A stretch of DNA of 31,166 nt, taken from the IMG/VR virus record IMGVR_UViG_3300010157_000176, positions 1 to 31,166 of that record; one strand, written 5' to 3'. Made by a program: the position numbers and the translations under genes. The notes under the pieces were generated by a model. That model worked only from the letters and a program-made list of their open reading frames with translations, did no database searches and was not told where the DNA came from. Within the stretch, counting starts at the first letter, position 1; the number at the start of each line of letters is the position of its first letter. Origin of the DNA: a virus. Of the stretch, positions 14,085 to 22,114 are shown piece by piece.

Positions 14085-14503
14085 TGAGGCGTTGCTATCA
14101 CATTGATTGTTAAGCCCCTCTGCCAAGCCCTTTTATTGGCTCTTATTGTTGGATTTTGGCTAGAAATCCTTGCCATATGAATCTTCGTCCCAACGACAAC
14201 ATTCTGTAATTTGTCGGTCAATGTTGGGCTTTCAGAATAAAAGGCTTCAAAAATTAGGCAGTATTCAGAATCAAACTCGGCTTGCGTGACTTTTGCCGCA
14301 GTATCGGAATAGTTCACGGCCACATTCAGATCATAAACCCCGCTATAAGGCACTAGAAGCTGGGAATTAATTGATGCCGATATTGTGGCATATGGGAAAA
14401 GCCTCGCCCCGGTGCGTTGCGTTGTGTAACGATTGAGTCCAGAAACCCCGCTTAAAAGGCCAGAGACCGCATCCTCTACAAGAATCTGGGTGGATTGACT
14501 CAT
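14081..14503 (-). CDS. Tail terminator/completion-like protein, copy 2 (140 aa)
   Basis: It aligns along its length with the protein encoded just upstream: LSGVSGLNRYTTQRTGAR here against AISAVTGVNFYTSERGTAR there, QLLVPYSGVYDL against QLGPFTGVFGTP, and KAWQRGLTIN-type endings against TWSNQITLD. The two are therefore tandem paralogues. Size and place (before the tail tube, after the connector) match lambda Z/U, which finish the head-proximal end of the tail. Which copy is the terminator cannot be told by eye. The ATG overlaps the upstream stop. Confidence 0.65.
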   Translation of the reverse strand: MSQSTQILVEDAVSGLLSGVSGLNRYTTQRTGARLFPYATISASINSQLLVPYSGVYDLNVAVNYSDTAAKVTQAEFDSEYCLIFEAFYSESPTLTDKLQNVVVGTKIHMARISSQNPTIRANKRAWQRGLTINVIATPQ

Positions 14504-14916
14504 TTTTTAGCGGTTGATGTTATGTCCAAGGTTATCTGATTGCTCCAAGTCCTATTGACCGCAACAACGCTTGGGCTTTCCCCGGTAACATTAGCCACAA
14601 AACAAGTGATGTTCGAATTGCTGGTCATATAACTTGCAAGGTCTGGGCTTCTATAAAGCTGGGCTATGATGCTTTGAAACTTGGCATCGAACTCTGCCCT
14701 AGAGACTATATCGGCTCTGGAAGTATAGGTAAGGCTGGCTGGTGTGCCAAACACCCCCGTAAATGGCCCCAACTGCTCGGAGCCTATGGTTGCCTTGGCA
14801 ACCACATTTGGAAGCGTCCTAGCCGTTCCTCGCTCGCTTGTGTAGAAATTAACGCCAGTAACCGCCGAGATTGCGTTGAGTAGGGCGTTCTCAACCTCTC
14901 GCTCGATGGAAGCCAT
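14500..14916 (-). CDS. Tail terminator/completion-like protein, copy 1 (138 aa)
   Basis: This is the upstream member of the tandem pair with 14081-14503. It has an alpha-beta build with an N-terminal helix (EREVENALLNAISAVTG) followed by the shared TSERGTARTLPNVVAKATI segment and a C-terminal strand (ITLDITSTAKK). The start shares a base with the stop of the connector gene (TAATG). Lambda has gpZ then gpU here, so one copy may complete the tail and the other connect it, but divergence is too great for certainty. Confidence 0.65.
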   Translation of the reverse strand: MASIEREVENALLNAISAVTGVNFYTSERGTARTLPNVVAKATIGSEQLGPFTGVFGTPASLTYTSRADIVSRAEFDAKFQSIIAQLYRSPDLASYMTSNSNITCFVANVTGESPSVVAVNRTWSNQITLDITSTAKK

Positions 14917-15233
14917 TAGGTCGTAATGTCGGCTAGTTCGATGGTGTAGGAAACATCATCGGCGGCCTTGCTAAATCCAGCAATCATTCTCTCGACCCCA
15001 GAAACAGAGCAAAGCTGTCCGATTGCTGGTGCCGATATTGCCGATACCTTAACCACCAAACTTTGTGTAATCCTAATAACATCTCCACCAATATCCAATT
15101 CTTGTGCAGTCCCAAGGTCTGTAACACTCGCCGAAACCGCAGAGGAACCCAGCCCGGTTACACTCGCCCATAGGTCTCCGATCATATAGGTCAAATCGGT
15201 GGAGAAGTAGGTTGTGTCAATCGTGCCAGACAT
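14916..15233 (-). CDS. Head-tail connector, gpFII-like candidate (105 aa)
   Basis: The protein is a small beta-rich chain (MSGTIDTTYFSTDLTYMI at the start, CSVSGVERMIAGFSKAADD near the end), compatible with the beta-barrel of lambda gpFII, which binds the head-side end of the tail. The order connector, Z/U-like, tail tube matches lambda. The leader has AAAAGG and a TTGACA box (15247-15252) that overlaps the stop of the preceding gene. The call rests mainly on length and position. Confidence 0.55.
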   Translation of the reverse strand: MSGTIDTTYFSTDLTYMIGDLWASVTGLGSSAVSASVTDLGTAQELDIGGDVIRITQSLVVKVSAISAPAIGQLCSVSGVERMIAGFSKAADDVSYTIELADITT

Positions 15234-15248
15234 AACCTTTTAAGTGTG

Positions 15249-15920
15249 TCAATCAGCTTTTATTAGGCCGTCAAAGTCCCAAACATTATCGGCCTCGAAC
15301 CCATTTCTTTGAGGGAAAAACATGGTTTCTTTCCCCTGCCTAACTGCGGAGGCCAAGATCATTGGCGAACTATTGATTCCCCAGAAATTCTCTGCTCCTC
15401 GGATAGCCTTTGCCATCTCTGAAACGCTTGGAGCCGTGTAGGTGTCTAGCCCTTGAATCTTAATATCTGGCGGGGTTAGGACATAAAAATTATCTTTTCC
15501 TAGTTGTTGCCGTGCGTCCTTAATGATTAAAAGGGGATTGCGGTAGTCGCTTTGGCTTGCTCCAAATGGGGCAATTAGATTGTATGTTTCTGGAAACCCT
15601 ATGGCTGGCTTTTCGTCTAGCTTATCAAGAATAATGTTTGTCTTTTCTGCATCCTTGATTTCTGGGTGGTCATAAACAAAATCGTGCCAAGGCTTACGGC
15701 TTGCCCTAAAAGCATCGTATCGAGTAGGCCAAATCTGTAAGTCTATCTGATCGCCCTTGTTCCCTCGTTGGCAATATGAAACCATATCAAAAACTCCCGC
15801 ATATTGCTCGTAGCAATCAATGAAAACTTCGTGGCCTTTATCGGCTAGGAGCTTGGCGGCTGGTAGGCATCGAAGCACATCCCCAAGACGCTCTCGGTAG
15901 ATGATAGTTTTAGCAATCAT
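15249..15920 (-). CDS. GT9/heptosyltransferase-like glycosyltransferase (223 aa)
   Basis: The N-terminus (RERLGDVLRCLPAAKLLADK) is the GD(v/i)l...PA element of family 9 glycosyltransferases such as ADP-heptose:LPS transferases. The C-terminal half (SVSEMAKAIRGAENFWGINS, then SPMILASAV) matches the usual nucleotide-sugar binding block. At 223 residues it is shorter than the about 350 typical, with the N-terminal domain compact. A TTG codon at 15926 would lengthen it by two residues; I prefer the ATG at 15920. It lies in the glycosyltransferase cassette, so it probably modifies phage or host surface sugars. Confidence 0.7.
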   Translation of the reverse strand: MIAKTIIYRERLGDVLRCLPAAKLLADKGHEVFIDCYEQYAGVFDMVSYCQRGNKGDQIDLQIWPTRYDAFRASRKPWHDFVYDHPEIKDAEKTNIILDKLDEKPAIGFPETYNLIAPFGASQSDYRNPLLIIKDARQQLGKDNFYVLTPPDIKIQGLDTYTAPSVSEMAKAIRGAENFWGINSSPMILASAVRQGKETMFFPQRNGFEADNVWDFDGLIKAD

Positions 15921-16677
15921 CAGCAACGCTCTTGTCTGCTACAAATGGCATATAATCTGCAAGCCTAACCGGGCCTTTGGTTTCTTGTAGCTTTTCCCAT
16001 CCTTCGACCAATCCTTTGTAGCCATAGAAATCCTCTTTGAACTGCACTTGCTCTTTAGTCGCATAGGCAAAATGCTCAAAGGTTAAGCCCCAAGCCTCGG
16101 TCATTCCTCTTGGAATCATAAGGCCATTCACATTTAGCTTGGGAGGTTCGTGGCTTACAAACTCAATGCCGTTGCCCCACTTCCAAGCCCTAAACCATTC
16201 ATACCAGTTCGACCCAAAGCCCTGCTTGGTCACAACTTTTTTATTTTGCCCAACATAGTAATTACAATGGAACTGCATTGCTCGACCTTCCTCGCACCCC
16301 TTCAAATGCCCATAGATGGCATCTAGCTGGTCTGCTCTCCACATTTCATCGGCATCCACTTCCATAACAACTCCTTTTTCCACGCCCTGCAAAGCCTCCT
16401 TAATCATCGCCAGCTTTCCGGGGAAAGACTTTGCCTGCCAATAAACCGAAACATTATCTTCTTTAATGCTGTTTAGATATTCGTGCGTTCCGTCCACGCT
16501 CACAAAGTTCTTGTGATATTTGTCTGGAACTTGCTTGCACCAGCGGGTGCATCCCAGAGGTTCTGAAACCCCCTCGACAATACGCCATTGCCAAGGAATC
16601 TTTAGCTTCTTAAACTCATCGAGATGCCGATTGATATAGGGCATCCCATTGAGAACGATGGTAAAAATTGTTAGCAC
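15910..16677 (-). CDS. GT-A type glycosyltransferase (255 aa)
   Basis: The protein starts MLTIFTIVLNGMPYI, the opening strand of many GT2-like enzymes. It has VVMEVDADEMW (103-113), in which D108 and D110 form the DxD metal site, and a conserved acceptor-side region (EWFRAWKWGNGIEFVSHE). It transfers a sugar from an activated nucleotide donor. The acceptor is unknown. It overlaps the MTase by seven bases upstream and the GT9-like gene by eleven bases downstream, so it is part of one coupled cassette. Confidence 0.75.
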   Translation of the reverse strand: MLTIFTIVLNGMPYINRHLDEFKKLKIPWQWRIVEGVSEPLGCTRWCKQVPDKYHKNFVSVDGTHEYLNSIKEDNVSVYWQAKSFPGKLAMIKEALQGVEKGVVMEVDADEMWRADQLDAIYGHLKGCEEGRAMQFHCNYYVGQNKKVVTKQGFGSNWYEWFRAWKWGNGIEFVSHEPPKLNVNGLMIPRGMTEAWGLTFEHFAYATKEQVQFKEDFYGYKGLVEGWEKLQETKGPVRLADYMPFVADKSVADDC

Positions 16678-17282
16678 AACTCAAAGATGGCGGCACCATT
16701 CCGCACCGACCAATCCTCCCAAAGCAGTTTAGAGAATCCCTTTAGTTTATGGTAGTTCGTCCAGTTCTTAATGTCGTTAATATCATCCAAGGCTATGATT
16801 GCTTTATCCGCCAAGAACGGCCTTACGCATCGAAGTTCGGCTTCCCCGGAGAATGGCGAACCATCAATCAGCACAAAATTAAAGTCCACATTGTGATCGA
16901 AGTGAATGTCCTCGATTGCGTTTGTCTGATAGCCATTGGCGTTTTGCATACACTCATTGTGCCATCCCAAGACTTGCTCTAGCGGATATGCGTTTAGGTT
17001 TGTTTTTGTGATGCGGTAGAACTCGGAAACATCTGCCTTATTCATCCACAATCCAGAAACAACTGCCGTGCCTTGCACTGAAACCCCACCCCTTGCTTCT
17101 AGGTTCATAAGATGACGGCCAATGCGGTCTGGGTGGTTCTCAATAGAAAAGAGTTTATCGGTGTGAATGCATTGTGTGGAGCCGTCCCCGGTTCCGCCAC
17201 CGATTTCTAAACCAATACGAAGCCCCTTGGTATATTTTGCCAAGGCTTGCCCAAAAGAATCTTGAATGGTCACTTCTTGCAT
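16671..17282 (-). CDS. Class I SAM-dependent methyltransferase-like protein (203 aa)
   Basis: Motif I is visible as LRIGLEIGGGTGDGSTQ (21-37), the glycine-rich SAM loop. The next acidic strand is in KLFSIENHPDR, and the Asp-containing FVLIDGSPFSGEAEL near residue 136 fits motif IV of small-molecule or sugar methyltransferases. The lack of DPPY/NPPY argues against DNA methylation. Between glycosyltransferases, the natural guess is methylation of a sugar or sugar nucleotide. The start overlaps a small upstream gene by 13 bases. Confidence 0.7.
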   Translation of the reverse strand: MQEVTIQDSFGQALAKYTKGLRIGLEIGGGTGDGSTQCIHTDKLFSIENHPDRIGRHLMNLEARGGVSVQGTAVVSGLWMNKADVSEFYRITKTNLNAYPLEQVLGWHNECMQNANGYQTNAIEDIHFDHNVDFNFVLIDGSPFSGEAELRCVRPFLADKAIIALDDINDIKNWTNYHKLKGFSKLLWEDWSVRNGAAIFELC

Positions 17283-17416
17283 TTAATCTTTTCTTCTAAA
17301 GCCTTGCGAATGACATAGGCAATCACGGCTTCTTTATCATGTTTTAACGCCATCATACCAGCCTTAAATAAAGCATTTTCACATTTCTCATCATAGCTAA
17401 CATCCACCTCAACCAT
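17270..17416 (-). CDS. Small charged protein, unknown (48 aa)
   Basis: The ATG at 17416 opens MVEVDVSYDEKCENALFKAG and the product ends in a basic Cys-containing tail (RKALEEKIKCKK). It is in the same frame as the large glycosyltransferase, and the codons between that gene's TAA (17465-17467) and this ATG are also open and coding-like. There is no clear ribosome site for the ATG, so translation may depend on readthrough, an upstream non-ATG start or coupling. The stop overlaps the methyltransferase gene. Function unknown. Confidence 0.45.
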   Translation of the reverse strand: MVEVDVSYDEKCENALFKAGMMALKHDKEAVIAYVIRKALEEKIKCKK

Positions 17417-17464
17417 CTTGGGGGCTTTTCTGGCCTTGCCAAAGACAATGCTTCCGAGGTCTTT

Positions 17465-19117
17465 TTATGCCCAATGATTTGCTTTGCGTTTTTCATAGAT
17501 GGCTTTGCCCTTTTCGTAAAACTCGGGCTTGTTGTGGTTCTTTAGCTGTTCGTCTGGATTGCCTTTAGTGAACATCGGGTTTTCGTGCTTAAATTGAATG
17601 TCCTTGGCCTCGACAACAACACCATCAGTATAGGCTCTCTCGGTAAATTCATTGTCCGAATAGATGCCATCCGAACCTTGATAGTCTGGATGGAACATAT
17701 AGCCCTGCTTGTTTAGCCTAGATTGCGTTAAAATGGCCATACAAAGCAGTTTGTCTTGCCGAAGCCCATCTGATACTGCCAGCACTTTATCGGCCTTTGT
17801 ATCCCCAATAGCGTTCAAAATTAGGGCATCCCAATGCTTGCACGGAGACCAATCATCGCTCATTTGAATAATCACATCTCCTTTTGCGTGTTTTGCCCCC
17901 TCGTTCCAAGCGTTGATGATTCCTCCGGGGTTGCACCTAATGGCTTGGTGTGGGGTATAGTCCACTTTCTCATCGTGATCTACCGCAAAAATCCATTGAA
18001 TCTTTAGTGGTTTTTGGGCAAGCGATAGCCATTGATAACGCCGTTGCCAAGCCAGTTGCGGTCTGCCTCTGGTTGCGTGAACAAGCGTGATTTTAGGAGT
18101 CGGCCACATCTTGAGCATCTTCTCGGACTCCTCGTTATTCCCAACGCACACGCAAGCGATCTGGTAAAGGTCTAGGGCTTTCCAATCATAGACATCCTCC
18201 ACTTGGTTCCAATAGTGGGTCTTTGGCCTATGCAAAGTCATCGCACTTCGGCTTGAGGCATAAGCCTTGTTCCATTGTCCCCGGCTGGCGTATTCCATCG
18301 CCGTGTAGTAATGGGCTTCTCGGCGATCTGGTTGGAGCGTGATTGCTTGCCCTAGCCATTTAAGCCTTTCGTCTTTCCCGGTGCATCGTCCCAAATTGCA
18401 AAGCACATCGTAGCGGAGCGTATCGTCTAATTCTGGGAACATCAAAGCTCTCTTGCTGTAATCAATGCAACGCTCGACTTGGTTGGATAGGTAGGCTTCT
18501 TGAGCCGTGTAGTAGAGGGAATTTGGTGCTGGTTCTAGAGTATCTGCCAAGATTCGAAAGTTCCTATCAGCACTTTTTTGCTTGTATCCGTGGGGCTTAT
18601 GAATGCGAAAGGTTTTATCTACGGCCACAAGTTTATCTGGCTCGCTCGCCACAAGCATTTCGTGAACTCGGTTCTTCCATCGGCATTTGCCTTTGCGACT
18701 AAAAGTTTCTCGAAGGGGTTTTAATCCAGCATTGGCCACATCGTATCTCATGGCCACTAGCCATTTGTCTTGCTTCTCTGCCTCATCCAAAGCCCGATCA
18801 ATCGCTTCCTCGCAACCCTCGGCCATCACATCATCGGCATCAACCCAAGCCGCCCACTCGCACGAACAATTATCTAATGCCAGATTGCGAGCTTCCGCAA
18901 AATCGTCAATGTGAGGCCAATCAATGCGTTTATTTTTGTAGTGAACAACCTTTGCTCCAAAACTTTTGCATATTTCCTCGGTCTTATCCGGGGTCTGATT
19001 GCCCCTAGCGATTGCAACAATAAACTCCTTTGCAATCGGTTTGAAGCTCTCCAAACATCGGCTAATGTAGGCTTCCTCATTTCCAGCGATTAAGTAAATT
19101 GAAATGTCGTGCTTCAT
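17465..19117 (-). CDS. Double-domain glycosyltransferase with central TPR-like helices (550 aa)
   Basis: The N-terminal GT2 domain (1-185) has SIYLIAGNEEAYISRCLESF and the metal motif WVDADD (91-96). The middle (195-335) is helical with repeat-like segments (LYYTAQEAYLSNQVERCIDY, then HYYTAMEYASRGQWNKAY), resembling TPR repeats. A second GT-A domain (341-515) starts ITLVHATRGRPQLAWQ and has IIQMSDDW (416-423) as its DxD-like site. Two catalytic domains in one chain suggest sequential sugar additions. It heads the sugar cassette, downstream of the LamG-like gene. The leader carries two AAATCCT elements instead of an obvious ribosome site. The protein is cytosolic, with no signal. Confidence 0.8.
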   Translation of the reverse strand: MKHDISIYLIAGNEEAYISRCLESFKPIAKEFIVAIARGNQTPDKTEEICKSFGAKVVHYKNKRIDWPHIDDFAEARNLALDNCSCEWAAWVDADDVMAEGCEEAIDRALDEAEKQDKWLVAMRYDVANAGLKPLRETFSRKGKCRWKNRVHEMLVASEPDKLVAVDKTFRIHKPHGYKQKSADRNFRILADTLEPAPNSLYYTAQEAYLSNQVERCIDYSKRALMFPELDDTLRYDVLCNLGRCTGKDERLKWLGQAITLQPDRREAHYYTAMEYASRGQWNKAYASSRSAMTLHRPKTHYWNQVEDVYDWKALDLYQIACVCVGNNEESEKMLKMWPTPKITLVHATRGRPQLAWQRRYQWLSLAQKPLKIQWIFAVDHDEKVDYTPHQAIRCNPGGIINAWNEGAKHAKGDVIIQMSDDWSPCKHWDALILNAIGDTKADKVLAVSDGLRQDKLLCMAILTQSRLNKQGYMFHPDYQGSDGIYSDNEFTERAYTDGVVVEAKDIQFKHENPMFTKGNPDEQLKNHNKPEFYEKGKAIYEKRKANHWA

Positions 19118-19148
19118 TGAGGATTTCAGTAGGATTTTTAGTTCTTAA

Positions 19149-19931
19149 TTATGGCAATCCGAGGCCAGTGCCGAGGGTGGTTTTGTAGATGGAGTAAATT
19201 GAAAGATATTGTGATGGAGTTATCGCAGTTGGGATAATCATTGATAATGCACCTTGCCCAGAAAAGTATTGTGCAACATCAAATGCTACATATAATTGTA
19301 GATTATTTGTTCCAGCCAACATAGCATTTCCAGAGGTTATTGTTGTGTCTTGTGATTCGTTTTTAAATGTATAAGAAGTTGATGGCCTATTATATAATGC
19401 AGAAGCCATTACAAAACTGCCAAGAGTAAATAAATTTCTACCAAATGCATTGAGAGAACCATCCCCAAAAAAAATAAAATCATCCCGCAACCGAAACCCT
19501 CTAGTGTTAGAATCGCTTAAAGTGCTTGCCAAGACTCTTGATGCACTTACTGATGTAGAATTTGAAACTGAAATGAAGGCCAATGAACCACCCGGAGGCA
19601 AGTATGTTGTTGAAATATATTGAGTTGTTCCGTTGAAAGTAATTCCATCTGTACCCCAAGTTGGACTATTGCCAAGCGTCCCATTATAAATCCCAAGTCC
19701 ACCCAAGCTGTAAGCAGTTGTTCCGCTTCCCTTGTTTTGTGATGAACGAAGAGGCCAGCAAACCATATTACTCCAAAGGCCAAGAGCTTTTACTCCAACG
19801 ACAAACGCATTGATCTGTTGCTTGGCCGTGGCGTCAGTCACGCCAGCCCTATCAAAATAGGCGGCGGCATCTCCATCGAATCCACCTATTTTTGATAGCC
19901 CACCAATTCGAATGCCACCCTTAATCATCAT
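19149..19931 (-). CDS. LamG/concanavalin-like structural protein (260 aa)
   Basis: The N-terminal segment (AAYFDRAGVTDATAKQQINA, about 25-45) and GLWSNMVCWPL (51-61) are a pattern I associate with phage structural proteins. The rest is beta-rich with LamG-like features (GITFNGTTQYISTTYLPPGG, then RGFRLRDDFIFFGDG). Such folds bind sugars or decorate the virion, so it could be a capsid spike or receptor-contacting protein. It lies between the head module and the glycosyltransferases, which invites a link to glycan binding. The start MM has AAGG in its leader. Confidence 0.65.
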   Translation of the reverse strand: MMIKGGIRIGGLSKIGGFDGDAAAYFDRAGVTDATAKQQINAFVVGVKALGLWSNMVCWPLRSSQNKGSGTTAYSLGGLGIYNGTLGNSPTWGTDGITFNGTTQYISTTYLPPGGSLAFISVSNSTSVSASRVLASTLSDSNTRGFRLRDDFIFFGDGSLNAFGRNLFTLGSFVMASALYNRPSTSYTFKNESQDTTITSGNAMLAGTNNLQLYVAFDVAQYFSGQGALSMIIPTAITPSQYLSIYSIYKTTLGTGLGLP

Positions 19932-19952
19932 AAGGATTTACCTTACAGACTT

Positions 19953-20249
19953 TTAGTCACCAATGCCAAGAACAATTCCGCTATGAATAGAGAATGCCGT
20001 ACAAGTGCCAGCCAAGTAAATCCCTGCGTTGATGGTAGAGGCAGAGGCCGCCGTTGCATTAGCAAGCCCAGAAAATCCAGTTACGGCAGAGGAGATGCTT
20101 GAAAACTTTGCATCTGAAACAATGTAAATACCAGCAAATCCAGCGGATGCACTAATCGCAGTTCCAGTTGTGGTTACATACTGGGTGCCGGGTCTGGCGG
20201 CGTGAGAAACTTGATCGTAATAAGGTTCTGAATTTGTAAGGTCTGCCAT
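19953..20249 (-). CDS. Small putative virion protein downstream of the capsid gene (98 aa)
   Basis: The protein has an ordered N-terminal part (EPYYDQVSHAARPGTQYVT) and a beta-rich, Ser/Ala/Gly-rich rest (GFAGIYIVSDAKFSSISSA, then INAGIYLAGTCTAFSIHSG). Related short proteins occur next to capsid genes in other phages, where they may be decoration or connector components; I cannot assign the role. It is the first gene after the capsid terminator. Its leader has AAGG and the TTGACA box (20266-20271), which abuts the terminator's T-run. Confidence 0.6.
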   Translation of the reverse strand: MADLTNSEPYYDQVSHAARPGTQYVTTTGTAISASAGFAGIYIVSDAKFSSISSAVTGFSGLANATAASASTINAGIYLAGTCTAFSIHSGIVLGIGD

Positions 20250-20269
20250 AGTTTCCTTATTGTTGTGTC

Positions 20270-20303
20270 AAAAGAAAAAGGGGGAGAGCTTTCGCCCTCC
20301 CCC
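20270..20303 (-). terminator. Strong rho-independent terminator after the capsid gene
   Basis: On the minus strand GGGGGAGGGC pairs with GCTCTCCCCC around a GAAA tetraloop: ten base pairs with one G-T. The T-rich run TTTTTCTTTT follows at once. It lies 32 bases downstream of the capsid stop. It probably limits readthrough from the highly expressed head genes into the sugar and tail modules. It is the only clear terminator in the window. Confidence 0.9.
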
Positions 20304-20334
20304 TTCTTCAAGGAACCAACCAATGAACCAATTT

Positions 20335-21297
20335 TTAGCTGTAGGTCGTGGTGATACGAACCGCCGCATTAGCGTCAATGACCTTCTCTGCGGTGTTCAT
20401 GCGAACACGGAGAACATTGCTACGGCGAGCTTCGTCACGATAGCTTTCAGAGACGAAACCACCCGGAGCGTCATCAGACCACACCAAGGTGCGTCCCAGA
20501 CCACCAGCGGTGAACTGACCGCCAGAGACATTGGCAACAACAATCTTGGTGTCGGGAACTATGAACGAGCCAGAGTATGACTTGTTCTTGTTCGCCGTGT
20601 TGTAGGCCGCACGACCGATGTAGACTTTATCCACACCGAAAGCGGTTGCAATCTGGCTCTCATCGAGCAGACGGCCACCAGTATTGGAAACCACTCCGTA
20701 GAACTGATTCTGCAAGAGGGTAGTCCGGCGAACCCGCTCGTAGACATTCGCCGACATGATGACGGCATTGGGTTCGTAACCGAGTTTGTTCAAGGCGAGC
20801 TTGCCAGCCGCAACATCCGCAGGGGCGTTGATGGTCGCAAGATTCGCTTCGGTGTAGTTAGCCGTGGGGCTAATATCAGCCGTAGTGAAGGGGGTCGTTG
20901 TTGCAAACAGCAAGTCAGCCACCCGCTTTTCGTGGGAGAGCTTAACTTGGCGGAGCAAGAACTTCGCTGTCTCGGCTTCGATCTGGAAGAAGCGGTTTGC
21001 ATCCGAACGGAAAGAATCGTCCAACAATTCTTCCAGTCCTGTTTCAATACAATCGTAGGTATCGGAAGTGAATTTCCGAACCGCACGAGCGTATTCAGCA
21101 CCAGCATTACGCTTGGCCGCATCAGCGTTCAAGAGATCGGCATCAGCCGTCTGCACTTTGAGGTAAACACCACTCTTTGCCGACACGGGCAAGAGAGGCA
21201 TAATGTCAGCGCCAATCATCCCAATCTGGGCTGGGGCTTCGATAAGGGCTTGGTTGATGTCCGCACGAATTGTCGTGCCACCAGAGATAAAGCTCAT
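20335..21297 (-). CDS. Major capsid protein (320 aa)
   Basis: Size, location (just after the protease/scaffold and decoration genes) and composition fit an HK97-fold capsid protein. An N-arm/E-loop-like N-terminal third (TTIRADINQALIEAPAQIGM, then MPLLPVSAKSGVYLKVQ) is followed by helix-rich and beta domains (AVRKFTSDTYDCIETGLEE, GFVSESYRDEARRSNVLRVR). The segment EPNAVIMSANVYERVRRT is typical of the A/P-domain region. It builds the icosahedral shell. A strong terminator follows. The start at 21297 has an AAAGAAAG stretch as its only ribosome-site candidate. Confidence 0.85.
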   Translation of the reverse strand: MSFISGGTTIRADINQALIEAPAQIGMIGADIMPLLPVSAKSGVYLKVQTADADLLNADAAKRNAGAEYARAVRKFTSDTYDCIETGLEELLDDSFRSDANRFFQIEAETAKFLLRQVKLSHEKRVADLLFATTTPFTTADISPTANYTEANLATINAPADVAAGKLALNKLGYEPNAVIMSANVYERVRRTTLLQNQFYGVVSNTGGRLLDESQIATAFGVDKVYIGRAAYNTANKNKSYSGSFIVPDTKIVVANVSGGQFTAGGLGRTLVWSDDAPGGFVSESYRDEARRSNVLRVRMNTAEKVIDANAAVRITTTYS

Positions 21298-21334
21298 TTT
21301 ATATTATTCTTTCTTTGTTTGTTGTTACTATTGT

Positions 21335-21697
21335 TTAGAACAATGGAACTGCAATTTCGATAACCGCCGATGTTGCCGTGGCCGCTTCGAGAGCGATTCC
21401 AGCAGTCGAGAGGTTGGAACCACTCGATGTGACTTGACCAGCCGCATCGAAGAACAAGGTATTACCAACCGCACAAGTTCCAGAAATTGTTGCAAAAAAG
21501 GTGGGGTGTAGCATCTTAATTGTTACAAAACCGCCAGCGGCAGCATCTTCTTGAGTCACGCCAATAGTTTTGCTAGCACCAGAAACCGAAACATTTACGA
21601 AACCCGCCGTGGTGGTATCGGGGGTAACAAAACGATAAGCCGAAACAGCGGAAGCCGTTCCGAATGTGCGAAAAACATTATCAATTTGAGTGGACAT
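21335..21697 (-). CDS. Capsid decoration/stabilisation protein, DUF2190-like (120 aa)
   Basis: The protein is small, Ala/Thr/Gly-rich and beta-dominated (TIGVTQEDAAAGGFVTIKML, then ISGTCAVGNTLFFDAAGQV), with TAGIALEAATATSAVIEIAV at the end, as in DUF2190 capsid-cement proteins. It lies between the protease and the capsid gene, the place of lambda gpD. It would bind the mature shell from outside. The ribosome site is AAAGGA, nine bases upstream. Assignment to DUF2190 rests on motif resemblance only. Confidence 0.75.
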   Translation of the reverse strand: MSTQIDNVFRTFGTASAVSAYRFVTPDTTTAGFVNVSVSGASKTIGVTQEDAAAGGFVTIKMLHPTFFATISGTCAVGNTLFFDAAGQVTSSGSNLSTAGIALEAATATSAVIEIAVPLF

Positions 21698-21715
21698 TGT
21701 ATTTAATCCTTTGTG

Positions 21716-22114
21716 TTAGATTTTAGTAATGCCACGGCTACGAGCCTCGGCATATTCTTTGGGGTTGGAGAGCATCACGGCGTTCATCGCCTTGAGCTTC
21801 GAAGTTCCGTAGTCGCTATGGGCGGCCACAAGTTCTTCAAAAGTTTTGGGTTCGACTTTCGCCGGGGCTTCAACAACCGGGGAAGCGGAAATGGGCTTAA
21901 TGCCAAATTCGGTCAGAACGGCTTTGAGCTTTTCGGCCATCTGGCTTTCGTCCTTCTTAACCTTATCTTCGGGCGAAGGAACATCAGCAACTGGCGTTCC
22001 TTCTGCGGAATCTTCGGCTTGATCTTTGGCTTCGTCAGCGGGTTTCATAGCGGCTTCGAGAGCCTCTAGGCGAGCTTTAAGTTCGCTCAATTCGTCCATG
22101 TATTTCTTATCCAT
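21716..22114 (-). CDS. Nested scaffold protein from an internal start (132 aa)
   Basis: A second start exists inside the protease frame: the ATG at 22114 has a strong AAGGAG, with GGAG eight bases upstream, and a TTGACA box before it. Its product is the C-terminal part of the protease fusion, opening with MDKKYMDELSELKARLEALE, a coiled coil, then an acidic Pro/Glu-rich linker and a final helical end (YAEARSRGITKI). Lambda makes scaffold Nu3 by the same trick inside gene C. It would guide capsid assembly and be removed by the protease. Confidence 0.7.
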   Translation of the reverse strand: MDKKYMDELSELKARLEALEAAMKPADEAKDQAEDSAEGTPVADVPSPEDKVKKDESQMAEKLKAVLTEFGIKPISASPVVEAPAKVEPKTFEELVAAHSDYGTSKLKAMNAVMLSNPKEYAEARSRGITKI

